From Amphibalanus amphitrite (lineage: Eukaryota; Arthropoda; Thecostraca; Balanomorpha; Balanidae): 64,000 nt of DNA. This document shows positions 1 to 54,227 of this stretch, piece by piece. Under the pieces are notes generated by a model. That model was not told where the DNA came from and did not search any database. It worked only from the letters and a program-made list of their open reading frames with translations. The DNA lies in NCBI RefSeq assembly GCF_019059575.1, contig NW_024881848.1, positions 310,001-374,000 on the forward strand. The letters run 5' to 3'. The stretch's first letter is position 1. Each line of letters begins with the position of its first letter. A program made the translations under genes and the position numbers.

Positions 1-769
1 GGTTGTTCTGCTCTGTTCTGTGGACTCGCTGGCCGTTCTACCTGGCATTCCGCTCCAGTGCTAAGAACACAGGCGAGATACCAAAGTATTCCGTCGAGCG
101 GACTCGGTTCAGAGGAGAAGTCTCGTGGGATTCTGTCTCTGGGTAATTCACGTCACACGTGATGCTATGGCTACCGGAAACGTTAATTGATAACCTGTCC
201 GTATCCGTTAATTCATTTGAAATATGGCAGGTGGTGAAAACCTTGGTATGTCAAATGCTGAATGCTTATTCATGATTGTGTATAATGACTTTGACTCGTG
301 AAGTTTGTGATAATGCTCGGCTATAAATAATTTCTGATCATCTCCGGCCCTGGCTATTCCAGCCTCTTGTGCAGGTAGTGAATTCCAGACGTGTTTTGTT
401 ATTCCCCATAGCCCGCGTGGTTGGAGCGATTAAGGCCTACAGCTGCCAAAGCGGCAGCTCGGACTTCGCCGACCGCGCTGTGGTAAACATACAGCCAAAA
501 TAACCGACGAAAATAGCAAACCATTTCGCTAACCAAGCGACATGTAGCCTGGAGTCAAGTTTGTACTACAGGCTATCTCTCTTGATCTCTCTTTATCTTT
601 CCTTCTGTCCTTATTTTTATGCCTGTTCGTCTTCCTTTCATCCCCAGTTTTTTTCTTCTCCCTCCCTCCCTCTCTTGCTCCATCATCTCCCTGTTTCTCC
701 CTGTGTGTATGCGCTCCAGACTGATGCTCTGCAAGCTTTTAACCATTTCTCCCCCTCGCTCCCTCGCAG
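1..769. other. Upstream region and probable 5'-UTR intron end
   Basis: No coding exon is supported here. From about 575 to 768 the + strand is strongly pyrimidine-rich and ends in CTCGCAG, a good 3' splice site with AG at 768-769. That leaves 38 nt of 5' UTR (770-807) before the aminopeptidase ATG. The simplest reading is that a non-coding first exon and the promoter lie further left, in 1-560 or outside the window. No TATA box or first exon could be assigned. Confidence 0.4.
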
Positions 770-807
770 ATTGAGCCCGCGCCGACCGGCCGTGCTCCAG
801 TGACGTC

Positions 808-43903
<43,096 letters not shown>

Positions 43904-45868
43904 CGGCCGCCCGCGGCGCCACCTCCGCCGTACCAGCCGAACGCTGTGTGGAATGCATTGTCCGATTAGCACCGTGCTTGCATGCGTTTGATATTGATAA
44001 TGAGCGTCATGTCCCACCACGTTGTATATCAAGTCATGTGTTCGGTCCGCGCTAAGGCGCACTTGATTCCCATAGCATAATTCGATCGCGCTAGCGATGG
44101 GCTTGTTGCAGACGGTCGCGGGGCGCCCGCCGCGGCTCTGGGCGCTCCGATGTACCGGGACGGTCTGAGAACCGCCGCCGGCGTCTGCCGGAGCCGGCGG
44201 CCGGCCGTCCCGCGCCGTGCTGCGCCGTTATCAGTTCTCGACGTGGCCATGGACTTGGTTGTGATTTGTACAAAGCAAGTGCGCACAGTCCATCGCCCTT
44301 CGGTCGCAGCTCGCCCCGGCGGCGTCGCCTCTTTTCGCCATGCTTGAGTACAATTACTGTCTGAACAAACGTTTGTTGATTTTCTGTTCTCCGTTGAGTA
44401 AATGCCAGTTAATTGACACACGCCCACACCCAGTTGCCCCCATGTTGACGCTTGCCCGGTGTTCGCTAGTGTCGTGTCTGCCGAGCTGTGAGACGCCCTC
44501 ATACCTCAGCTGTTGTGACCCAGCGGAGCGACGGAAGACACTCGGCGAAACTTAGCTCAGTCTGATAAATTGCCCACGGCCATTCATGTCAAATGCGTGG
44601 ATTAGACACAATGGATTAAATTGGATTTGTTTGATAGTCTGTGTCGTCTATGATGCATATATGATAAATACAATAGTATGCAACATTCATGAGTATCTCC
44701 ATGAATGGCTGTTGATTTGGTCCAGTGCGCTATTGAGCTTGGCACCACATAAATCAGACCTGTCGGCCGTCAATTGGTCGGTGGATGCATTCTGGCATGT
44801 AATTATAGCAACCGTGGTAAATAGCTCTTGGTAAACACTAAGAATCTTGGTAAACACCGAGATTCTTACAGATGTAAACACTACGACTACGTCATATACC
44901 CCTTACGCCCAATGACGTAAAATCGTGCCAGTGCTGCCATATTTTGTATCACGCTAGTCGCTACACCGCATTCGAAACACGCTCGCCACTTTGCCTTGAG
45001 CCTTCTTAGCTTGGCAAACTGGCAAACGAAAATAGCATATAGGTTTTTAAATGATATTATTGATATTGATTTGATATTATTACCGACAATCAATAGGTAA
45101 TAAGCGGCTGGCGACATCAACATCGACGGTGAATCAGAATCGGAATAGCCGGACAGGTAGACTGCCTTACGATCAATTTGAAGCTGGACTGATAATTGTT
45201 TTTTAACCACCAACACACTTGTGAATGTTTATTTTTATTGCTTTTTCACTCACTCATGGATACAAGGATTCAATTAATTACAAATAGTAAAAGGCTTGTC
45301 ATTGTGGGTAGGTAAACGTCAAGCTAAAGTCCGAATCACTTCAAGGATTTTTTTTTCATTCTTACTGTAATCTCAATCTTGCATTTTAGTGAATTTGATT
45401 GTCTTTACGCGGACGCCGGTGAAAACAGGGCGGCGGAGGGCATATAGGGCATATTAGTCACGTGACATTTGGAACTTCTCCCCCTCTGTGGGCCTTCTAC
45501 AGGTTAAACGTAACGTGTGAATTTCACAAACCTTGATCAAATTGCCCCAGGCGCCCTGTTTCCACCGTCGTCCCTTTACGCCGGCTTGTTGGCAAACTTG
45601 AACTGTGATTGTACTGTTGTGCTGACAAATAGGTGTACCTTACTTTGTATTGTAATGTATGGAATGGAATGTAGGTATGTGGTAAGATATATGCGTTACT
45701 AATGCACACATGGATTTATATATTTTTTTTTATTTGATCATAGTCAGCAAGCCTGAAAGGAGGTAGGTAGGTACTAGGTACACAACTAATTTTTTTAACA
45801 AGTCCTTCTTTATGTCATAATTTGATCTGCACCCCTCCTGGCCTGAATCTTCCAGCTCCTTTTCCACA
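43904..45868. other. Intergenic region with aminopeptidase 3' end
   Basis: No AATAAA is seen soon after the stop codon. ATTAAA at 44615-44620 is the best candidate poly(A) signal. A small hairpin (AAGAATCTTGG ... CCGAGATTCTT) lies at 44840-44867. At 45851-45855 TTCCAG could be the acceptor of a 5'-UTR intron of the next gene. Confidence 0.45.
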
Positions 45869-47335
45869 ATGGATGATTCTGAACCTCCAGCGGCCCCAAC
45901 AAGCACCAGTGAGCCTGAGGGTCAAAAAGCCAGTGAAATCCCCCAGAGTGAGACAACTAATGAGGCTGCTGCAGATGTCCCAAAAAGTGAGGTTTCTGGG
46001 GAGAATGCAGCTTCTGAGGACAAAGTTGGTGAGGATAAGTCAGCTGCTGAGGACATGTCAGTTGCTGAGGACAAGCCAGCTGCTGAGGAAAAGTCAACTG
46101 TTGAGGACAAGTCAGATGCTGAAGCTTCTATGCAAGCGCCTGCTAATGCAGCTGTGACAGAAGAAGCTGATGAGGATAGGGCAGCAGCTGAGGGCTCTGT
46201 GGATAAGGCACCAGCTGATGCATCTACACCTGAACCAGGGGATGAAGTACCTGCAGAACATCCCTCTCCAGATGATTCTGCCCATCAGACTGCAGCTCCT
46301 GCTTCTGAAGAAAAGTCACCTTCTGAAGGCGCTGCTGACAGCCCAGCACCTGATGGCTCCATTGAACCCCCACCCACAGAACCTGCAGATGTACAAGTTG
46401 TCTCGGCCCCAGCAGATCAACCTGAACCATCGACTGGTGCCACTGAGGAGCACCCTCCGTCCGACCCTGCCGCCCAGCCCCCACCTCAGGAGATGCTGTC
46501 CCTGCCTTCTCCTCCATCAGCGCTCTCCTCAGTGTCTTCCCTGTCTGGTGATTCTGACGAAGAAAAGGAGGAACACCCTCCAGCCGCCCCAGCAGATACC
46601 GCGCCCCTGTCTGCCGACCTGGCCGACCCACTGGTGTACGACGCCTCTCACGCCACGGTGGGCGCCGTGCTCGGTCACGCCGCTGACCTCCTGGCGGCGG
46701 GCGTGCTGCCGGACGTGCACGCCTCGCCGAGCGCGCTGGCCACGGCGGCCGACCTGCTGCGGCGCGTGCTGGTGGTGGCACGCCACCAGCTGGAGACGGC
46801 GGCCGCCTCCGTCCACCGGCTGCTGCCGCTCGGTCTGCGGCTGGCCGAGAACGTGATGACGGTGCCCCAGTGGCGCGCTGTTGAGGGTCGCTCACAGCGC
46901 TGCGCCAGCCGCGCCATCTACCAGGCGCTGATGGAGCTGCAGCTGCCCCCGCAGCAGCGCGAGGAGCGCCGGCTGCTGCGGGCTCTGCGCCGCCGTCCGG
47001 CCCGGCTCTGGGCGGACGTCTCGCTGGAGGAGGCGGCCGCTGAGCTGGCGGAGCGCCGTCACCCGGACCGCTACCCGGGCTTCGACCCCGCCCGGGACGC
47101 GGCGCGGGAGGCGGAAGCGGCCCTGCTGGCTGCCTACCGAGCTGCGGTGCGCGCGCGGCTGACGGAGCCGGTGCCGGCCGTGCCGCTGCCGCCGGCCGCC
47201 GGCCTGGACGGCCCCGCCCGACTGGCCGCCGTCCACGAGGTGGTCAAGTCGTGGCGGTACTCGATCCGCTGGCGGTACTGCGTGGACTTTCTGCGGACGG
47301 AGGAGGAGCCGCTGCTCTCCCGACACGTCTACCAG
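45869..47335 (+). CDS. Uncharacterised gene, exon 1
   Basis: 489 codons from ATG to CAG|GTGAGA. Carries the acidic repeats and most of the ordered region. Confidence 0.82.
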
Positions 47336-48921
47336 GTGAGAATGGGATCGACAGCTGAGGTCGATGGATTTTAACACTCAATTTTGTCAAGCTTTTACCG
47401 TACGCGTACGATAGGTACCCTGAAACAATGAACTTGAAGCACCTCCCTGCCACTTCCGTGTTTACGGAGCGAGCGAAGCGAGCGGAGTCTTTCCTTAGAT
47501 TAACGGAAATTTCTGAGTATGAGCGGCCGGCCGGCCGGCCGTGCGGACGCTTTTGCGAGGCTTATATCTCAGCAACCACTTGACCGATTTACATGCGGTA
47601 ATTTTTGTAGGGTAGCTTCATTCCTTCTACCAAGTATTGGACTATTCCCGATGCATTTGGGTGACCCCTTATGCACGTGCCACGTGCAAAACGAAGAGGT
47701 GTCAGTTTTGTAATTGTTGCAATATCTCGGTAACTACTTGGCCGATTGCGCTGAAAGTTGGCATGTAGGTAGGCACCCACTAGGCACTGCATATCCATGT
47801 GCCAGAGTTGGGGTGCTGCTGCACGTGCGCACGTGCAGGGGTCGTTTCCAGATCTCGAGAACGGCTGTACCGATGGCGCTCAAATTTGGTACACGGTTAG
47901 GGACCAGTTAGTAGGGTGCCGTGCACGAGTCAGTTGGGACCCATTTTGCACGTGCGCACGTGCAGGGTGCCGCTCCCAGATCTCGAGAACGGCTGGGCCG
48001 ATTGTGCTCAAATTTGGCACATCGCTAGAAACCGGTCAGTAGGGTGCCGTGCACAAGTCAGTTGGAGGTACCCCCTCGAAATTTCGCACGTGCGTGAAGA
48101 CTCACCCCCTCGCTCGCTCCGTTAGTCGCCCCAAAAGGCGCTATACTGGTACCGTAATCGGTAGATTTTCTGTACACTGCCGTCACTGTTATCAGCGGCA
48201 GCTGACCAAGTGTGCCTTTCCATCATTAGGACAATGTCTGTTTCCTCATCCCCATACCGTGTCTCGTCTGGCTGTCTTATTACATTGTCCTGGAGGATCC
48301 TGATGCATGATTATCTTTTCCCCGTCCCAGGTGCGATTCAGTGTCCCGGAGCACCACCAGCCCATTCCCAGGCCGGTCGCCTACGTCTTTTTCGTGCTGA
48401 TCGTATCCAAGGTGAAGCCTGAAACGGAACCTATCCAGGTGTGTAACCGGTAACGCTTTACGTCCATTGCGTCCTTCTAATCTGATCCTTGTTTAATTGC
48501 CATGCCATGCGTTTTTTCCCATGTCATGTTTCACTTCACAGACATTTGAGGGTTATAATCTGTGTACTGTATTTCATGCTATTATTTCCCGTGTCAGGTC
48601 AGGCCTTCTGGCATCCATCTGTGACATGTCGGCTGTCTGGAGTTCATCATGTCCCTGTATTCCTGAAGTTCCAAAATAGACGTCCAGAAATAACGTTTAT
48701 TTAGTTTGTCAGTGCTGATATTATCTCCTTTTGTATGACCTATCTTTCTATATTTGTGATCTCCTTGACATCACTCCTCGCTCTGTGTCTATCTACAGAT
48801 GTACTACATGACGGAGACGAGCCGCCTGCGCCACGTGCCCGGAAAGGTCATCTTCCAGGAGAAGTGGCTCATTGACATCATCAACGTCAAACTCAAGTTT
48901 TGGAGGGAAATCAAGTTCTAG
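45869..48921 (+). CDS. Uncharacterised acidic protein, three exons
   Basis: Exons 45869-47335, 48331-48438 and 48799-48921 join in phase 0 to give 565 aa and TAG. I do not recognise the family. Residues 1 to about 250 are low-complexity Glu/Ala/Ser/Pro, with a six- to seven-residue repeat (AEDKPAAEEKSTVEDKS-like) around 50-87. From about 252 (DPLVYDASHATVGAVLG) the sequence becomes helical, Arg- and Leu-rich; it contains WRYSIRWRYCVDFLR just before the first junction, and ends KWLIDIINVKLKFWREIKF. The hydrophobic run AYVFFVLIVSKV in exon 2 is too short for a clear membrane span. The ATG has a good context (CACAATGG). Strong splice sites, in-phase junctions and a nearby AATAAA make the gene real. 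Codon use turns from AT-richer in the repeats to very GC-rich in the ordered part. Confidence 0.8.
47462..48150 (-). mobile_element. CACGTG-rich element in intron 1 of the uncharacterised gene
   Basis: A full-length-looking copy. Its left end is TTACGGAGCGAGCGAAGCG; its right end, read inward, is CCAGTATAGCGCCTTTTGGG then CTAACGGAGCGAGCGAG, so CGGAGCGAGCGA is inverted at both ends. The interior has CACGTGCGCACGTG palindromes and four copies of an ATCTCG..AAC..CT..CCGAT block with AAATTTGG after it (47566, 47724, 47852, 47980). There is a GGCC-rich run after the left end. No coding capacity. Confidence 0.8.
48331..48438 (+). CDS. Uncharacterised gene, exon 2
   Basis: 36 codons (VRFSVPEHHQPIPRPVAY to KPETEPIQ). 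Acceptor CGTCCCAG, donor GTGTGT. Confidence 0.78.
48799..48921 (+). CDS. Uncharacterised gene, exon 3 and stop
   Basis: 40 codons and TAG (MYYMTETSRLRHVPGKVIF to FWREIKF). Acceptor ATCTACAG. Confidence 0.78.
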   Translation: MYYMTETSRLRHVPGKVIFQEKWLIDIINVKLKFWREIKF

Positions 48922-48949
48922 GCGAGGCCAGGATGTCGGGGGTGACATC

Positions 48950-48955
48950 AATAAA
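48950..48955 (+). terminator. Poly(A) signal of the uncharacterised gene
   Basis: AATAAA 28 nt after the stop codon. A second AATAAA at 49157-49162 is an alternative. Confidence 0.65.
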
Positions 48956-49591
48956 TTATAGCGTGCGAAATGACTTCGAAGAAGAAGCTCTAATGGCGAT
49001 CAGAAAATGAAGCTTTGCGCGTTAACCTGGGAGATCGATCGCTTATCCACTTTCCAGACATTCATCCTTTTCCTGGATCTTTTGGTATGAGGTCAACGAA
49101 TTCAGTTTCGGTGTCAAGGAAATAGACTGTGCTTTTGTGCGTCGTACGTGAGAACGAATAAATTATTTTTGTATCTCACTGCTACTTGATGTTCAGTTCG
49201 TCTCTATGTCGAGGAACACTTTTTCATCATACGAACCATTCGTGAAAGTTAGCTGATAAATGGATACCAGTGGGATTAGCTCACTTACACACATCATACT
49301 TTTGTGCGTCGGGAGGAGCATGATCTTGAAGAAGCGGATGTAATTTCTCCAGCACTTCACCAGGTCTAACTGAACACCATCAGCTTTTATCAGATGACCT
49401 AAACAAAATAGGAAAGTGAGACAAAACTAACACTTTTGTTGGTGCGTGTCTCATGCTAATGCTTGAAGATGAACTAAGCTCTCATTTGGTTCCCGATGAC
49501 CGCTGGTACAGTGTAGTTCCTCTCGTTCCCGCCAGGGTCGCTGGTGTCGGCGATGGTCAGCTGACCCCGGTCAGAGGTCGGGTCAGGGTGG

Positions 49592-49711
49592 ATGATGCCG
49601 CTGGGCTGCCAGCTGCGCGTGGCGGGGGTGTACGCCGCCAGCCTGACCGCGCTCTGCTGTCTGCTGCTGCTGTATTGCGAGCTAGCCCACCACTATCTGG
49701 TACTGACACAG
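49592..49711 (+). CDS. MPPE1: MPPE1-like exon 1
   Basis: Residues 1-40, the N-terminal membrane anchor ([17 protein letters not shown]). Ends CAG|GTGAGT; this exon end is repeated twice more downstream. Confidence 0.8.
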
Positions 49712-52700
49712 GTGAGTACTGGTACTGCGAGCTGGCCCACCACTATCTGGTACTGACACAGGTGAGTACCGGTACTGCGAGCTGGCCCACCACTATCTGG
49801 TACTGACACAGGTGAGTACTGGTACTGTGTGCTGGTTAAACTCCACCAGAAATTCTCTCTCCATACTCCACTCCTCACTCACTGATTCACTGGAGCTCTA
49901 ATGTTCCCTACAATATGCATATTGCATACCCTGGTGGTTCTTTCAACCCCTCCCCTCTCCCCGCAGTGCCGGTGGCCGGACCTTCTACCCGGAGCCGAGC
50001 CCGGCCTGCGTGTGATGATCGTTTCAGACTCTGACTCAAACTCTCTCCCCTCTCCCCGCAGTGCCGGTGGCCGGGCCCCCTACCCGGAGCCGACTCTGAC
50101 TCTGACTCCGACTCTCCCCTCCCGCAGTGCCGATGGCCGGACCCTCTCCCCGGAGCCGACCCGGGTCTGCGTGTGATGGTAGTCTCGGACCCGCACCTGC
50201 TCGGCTCCCGCCACGGTCACTGGTTTGACCGGCTGCGCCGAGAGTGGCAGATGCACCGCTCCTACGTGTCGGCCGTGGGACTGCTCCGGCCGCAACTGGT
50301 GCTCTTTCTAGGTGAGAGGGAGAGGAAAGGTATAGAAACGGGTGATGGAGGAAAGATGAGGAATATTTCAGTTAGCTTTTCTTTGAAATGGTGGTGGCTG
50401 ATATTGAAAGATCGTGACATGCCCTTGCTTTTATTAACTCTTCTGTCATGATAATGTGACATATGTCCAACATATGTCTCGGCCCTTCTGCACCCAGTGT
50501 ATCATCATTTAGATCTTACCTGGCTTCCAGGTCGAATCTGACTCCCCTGACCTCCCTGTAACCATTGCGACCCCGCTATGACCTGTGTGATGTATATCTG
50601 ACCCTGCCGTGACCCCCAGGTGACCTCTACGACGAGGGTAAGTGGAGCGAGCCGGCCGAGTTTCAAGAGACGGCCGCCCGCTTCGAGCGCCTGTTCCCCG
50701 TCTCTGAGGATATGCAGAGGCTGGTGGTGGCCGGGAACCACGACATCGGATTCCACTACAGGTGCGGCATCGTCAGAGAGTCTGGATCTGTAGAATGGGA
50801 GGGGTTTGGGCAAAGGCTGGCTAAAGTCTGCTAAGCAGCGTAATACGGGCGTGACCTAGGAAGTTGGAATTATCACATCGTTGGATAATATCTTGAAGGA
50901 AGGTGTTTAATGATACATGCTCGTGTCACAATAACCCGTATCTGCGCCGGTTTCTTCGAGTGGTGCAGCGTTGCATGAAGTGCTCGATATTCTGTTTATT
51001 TATATTCTCGTCTCTCCCAATACCGAGTCTCCCTGTGTCTCACCGAATCTCGCGGCTGTGTCTCATCATGTCTCGCTACGTCTCCCGTGTCTCACTCAAC
51101 ACTCTCACCGTTCTCCCACCAGCGCTCACCAGCACCTTTGGCGCCGTTTCGATGTCGTCCACAACACGTCTGGCGTACGGCTGGTCTCTGTATCGGAGCG
51201 CGTTCATCTGGTGCTGGTGAACAGCGTGGCCATGGAGAGGGACGGCTGTAGACTCTGCGCCGCCGCAGAGAAACAGCTGAGCGCCGTGGCAGGTCAGTCG
51301 GGGGTCAGAAAGGGTTAGCAGGGGTCAGAAAGGGTCAGCAGGGGTCAGAAGGGATCATCGAGGCCAGGAGGGTTAGACGGAGTGAGAAGGGTTAGCCTGG
51401 CTGTCGCTGTCACTACGATATAGGAATTCGAGTCAAACGGTAAAAAAGCTAACTACGAGTGTGATAAAACCTAGTGGTAAAGTAATGCTGATAACACCCA
51501 GCATTCGTAGAGAATGAGTAGACTTCGCACGTTCACGGTTTCGTCTGCGTTTCAGAGACGCTGCGTTGCTCCCGCAGTCCGAACAAGGCGTGTGACGGTG
51601 TACAGAGGGTCCCGTACAGTAGACCGATTCTGGTCCAGGTGAGAGCCTAGAGAAGGAAGATTCCCCAGATAACAGTTACTTTTGAGGCTGTGAACTTCCT
51701 GAAATTCACGTCATATAATGCATGGTGGACGCTATATGCACTACATAGTACGCTAAGTGCTACTTCCTGTTGACGATATTGGTGGCTGCGTGTTCCAACA
51801 AATCTTTGCTGCTTGCCACTCTAACACCCAAAATGGTTAAGTAGTTCATCTAAATGCCTGCTATGAAGCAGCTTGTCATGGTTTTCGCACATCTGTGACT
51901 GGTCTCCCTCCCTCCCTCTGTCCCCCAGCACTACCCGTTGTACCGCCGCTCGGACTCGCACTGCCGCGGCCCGGACTCCGCGCCCCGCTCAGAGCGCTCT
52001 GCACCGTTCCGGCCGGGCTGGGAGTGCCTCTCTCAGGAGGCCAGCGAGGTGCTCCTCTCCCGGCTCAGGCCGAGACTGGTGCTGTCCGGGCACACGCACC
52101 ATTTCTGTCGGACCGAACACAGGCTGGGACCCGCGCCCGCTGACGGCGCTGGTGGTGCCTCAGCGGCCGTCAGTGAAGGACAAGAGACGGTGACAGAGTA
52201 CTCGGTGCCGTCATTCAGTTGGCGGAACAGAAATAATCCGTCCTTTCTCATGGTGAGCTGATCTTTGATATTTATTTATCACTCTAGTTATTGTTTTGTC
52301 TAGCTGATATTGATATTGTGTCGTATCCTTTTGACCCAGCTGTTAATTCAAATCATCTGAGTGTTGAGCTAGTAGCTACCGTTCTGTGTCATATGATTCG
52401 ATGTAATAACCAGTAAAACGCCTTTTGGGCGACCAACGGAGCGAGCGAGAGGATGGGCCTTGCACGTGCGAAATTGCGAGGGGGTACCTCCAACTAACTT
52501 GTGCACTGCACCCTACTAACCGGTCTTTAGCGATGTGCCAAATTTCAGCGCAATCGGCCTAGCCGTTCTCGAGATCTGGAAGCGGCACACTGCACGTGCG
52601 CACGTGCAAGCGGGGTCCAAACTGACTTTTGCACGGCACCCTACTAACTGGTCCCCAACCGTGTACCAAATTTGAGCGCTATCGGCCCAGCCGTTCTCGA

Positions 52701-54156
52701 GATCTGGGAGCGCCCCCTGCACGTGCGCACGTGCTGTAGCACCCCAACCTTAACACATGCAGATGAATTATCTGATGGAGACCTAACTGTGTACCGAGTT
52801 TCAATTCAATCGGCCCAACCGTTGTGCCGTTATTGAGGTTGCAATTTTGGGGGTTCTTAAAAAATGTCCAACTTTACCACGCGCCACGTGCGGTGGTTGG
52901 CAAGAACGCATGGTGGCCATCACACCACAGAACTTTTACGTCCAAGTGACATTCAGTAAAGAAGACCGCTTGTCAATCGGATGTCCCGTTCCTAAGATAT
53001 TAGCTTTTGAAGAGCGTCCCCACGGCCGGCCGGCCGCTCATACTCAGGATTTTCCCTTAATTACGGAGCGAGCGAAGCGAGCGTAGTCTTTCCTTAGATT
53101 AACGGAAATTTCTGAGTATGAGCGGCCGGCCGGCCGGCCGGCCGTGGTCACGCTTTTGCGAGGCTTATATCTCAGCAACCACTTGACCGATTTACACGCG
53201 GTAATTTTTGTAGGGTAGCTTAATTCCTTCTACCAAGTATTGGACTATTCCCGATGCATGTGGGTGACCCCTTATGCACGTGCCACGTGCAAAACGAAGA
53301 GGTGTCAGTTTTGTAATTGTTGCAATATCTCGGTAACTACTTGGCCGATTGCGCTGAAAGTTGGCATGTAGGTAGGCACCCACTAGGCACTGCATATACA
53401 TGTGCCAGAGTTGGGGTGCTGCTGCACGTGCGCACGTGCAAGGGTCGTTTCCAGATCTCGGGAACGGCTGGACCGATTGCGCTCAAATTTGGTACACGGT
53501 TAGGGACCGGTTAGTAGGGTGCCGTGCACAAGTCAGTTGGGACCCATTTTGCACGTGCGCACGTGCAGGGTGCCGCTTCCAGATCTCGAGAACGGCTGGG
53601 CCGATTGTGCCCAAATTTGGCACATCGCTAGAGACCGGTTAGTAGGGTGCCGTGCACAAGTCAGTTGGAGGTACCCCCTCTCAATTTCGCACGTGCAAGG
53701 CCCACCCTCTCGCTCGCTCCGTTAGTCGCCCCAAAAGGCGTTATACTGGTTCAGTATGAGACTCCGCTCGCTTCGCTCGCTCCGTAATGAATGTCTTATG
53801 AGTTGATTTTTTCGTTTCGTTTTCCCTTGTAGCCTGTTCCTTTTTCGTTCGATATTTCGCAACTTTGATATTAAATGCAGTGGAGAAAACCTTTTCAATG
53901 AATGGAAAGTGTCCCGTGCCGTTTCTGTTTCTCATTCTTTCCTCTCTGCCGTCAGGTGCGCCTCTCCGCTGACCGTCACTCTGTCCAGAAGTGCTGGATG
54001 GCCGAGGAGCGGACCGTGATAGCGCTCTACCTGGTCGGCGTGCCGGCGGCGCTCGTACTCAGCTTTATCGTCACCGCGCGAAGAAAGGTGATCAGACGGT
54101 GGAACGGCGCAGAGACGAGGGGGGATCACCTCGCCAGGGAGGGGAAACAGGAGTGA
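49592..54156 (+). CDS. MPPE1: Metallophosphoesterase 1 / PGAP5-like, seven exons
   Basis: Removes the ethanolamine-phosphate side branch from the second mannose of GPI anchors, allowing GPI proteins to leave the ER (known for the family). Exons 49592-49711, 50128-50311, 50620-50761, 51123-51292, 51556-51638, 51929-52252 and 53956-54156 join in phase to 407 aa plus TGA. All metal-binding blocks are present: DPH at 61-63, GDLYDEG from 102, GNHD at 140-143, HYPLYRR at 234 and GHTH at 287-290. [21 protein letters not shown] and [13 protein letters not shown] are family signatures. Membrane segments lie at about 10-29 and 362-382, leaving the catalytic domain lumenal. A C-terminal dilysine retrieval signal is not seen (ends EGKQE). 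Either ATG of the MM pair could start. Odd: duplicated splice sites at the exon 1/2 junction, a duplicated stop region, and a possible alternative last exon at 54864. Confidence 0.94.
49673..49822 (+). repeat. Three tandem copies of the exon 1 donor edge
   Basis: A 50-bp unit (last 39 nt of exon 1, GTGAGTAC and TGG/CGG) at 49673-49722, 49723-49772 and 49773-49822, nearly identical. All three keep CAG|GTGAGT, so three donors are available. Confidence 0.97.
49967..50160 (+). repeat. Three tandem copies of the exon 2 acceptor edge
   Basis: Copies of CCGCAG|TGCCG.TGGCCGG begin at 49967, 50062 and 50128. The first carries about 63 nt of exon-like sequence (through VMIVSD); the second only about 33 nt. 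Neither continues in frame into the catalytic domain. Confidence 0.95.
50128..50311 (+). CDS. MPPE1: MPPE1-like exon 2
   Basis: Residues 41-102 with the DPH metal motif. Its acceptor is the third of three copies and the only one followed by the whole exon. Confidence 0.92.
50620..50761 (+). CDS. MPPE1: MPPE1-like exon 3
   Basis: Residues 102-149 with [10 protein letters not shown] and GNHDIGFHY. The acceptor lies within CCCCCAGGTGACC. Confidence 0.95.
51123..51292 (+). CDS. MPPE1: MPPE1-like exon 4
   Basis: Residues 149-206 ([25 protein letters not shown]). The donor GTCAGT is followed at once by a 21-bp intronic minisatellite. Confidence 0.92.
51298..51354 (+). repeat. 21-bp minisatellite after exon 4 donor
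   Basis: Two to three units of GGGTCAGAAAGGGT.AGCAG, beginning a few bases after the GTCAGT donor. Confidence 0.85.
51556..51638 (+). CDS. MPPE1: MPPE1-like exon 5
   Basis: Residues 206-233 ([13 protein letters not shown] to RPILVQ). Acceptor GTTTCAG, donor GTGAGA. Confidence 0.9.
51929..52252 (+). CDS. MPPE1: MPPE1-like exon 6
   Basis: Residues 234-341 with [17 protein letters not shown] and [13 protein letters not shown] Gly/Ala-rich insert (about 300-318) replaces a shorter loop in vertebrate proteins. Confidence 0.94.
52410..53787. mobile_element. Two CACGTG-rich elements head to head in MPPE1 intron 6
   Basis: Copy 1 (52410 to about 53056) is forward, starting CCAGTAAAACGCCTTTTGGG. 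Copy 2 (about 53061-53787) is inverted, running from TTACGGAGCGAGCGAAGCG to TTATACTGG and ending CGCTTCGCTCGCTCCGTAA. Together they form a large imperfect palindrome around 53058. Copy 2 is very like the copy at 47462-48150. Confidence 0.85.
53956..54156 (+). CDS. MPPE1: MPPE1-like exon 7 and stop
   Basis: Residues 342-407 and TGA. Contains the C-terminal membrane span ([19 protein letters not shown]) and a basic tail. A GTGATC after AGAAAG at 54088 is a possible donor for an alternative last exon. Confidence 0.82.
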   Translation: MRLSADRHSVQKCWMAEERTVIALYLVGVPAALVLSFIVTARRKVIRRWNGAETRGDHLAREGKQE

Positions 54157-54227
54157 GGGGCGGGGAAGGGAGACTAGGGGGGATCACCTCGCCAGGGAGG
54201 GGAAACAGGAATGAGAGGCGGGGTGGG
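54112..54227 (+). repeat. 58-bp tandem duplication spanning the MPPE1 stop codon
   Basis: Unit 1 at 54112-54169 contains the last codons and TGA; unit 2 at 54170-54227 is nearly identical (GGATCACCTCGCCAGGGAGG repeated exactly 58 bp on). In unit 2 the equivalent of GAGTGAG is AATGAG and is out of frame. Confidence 0.93.
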
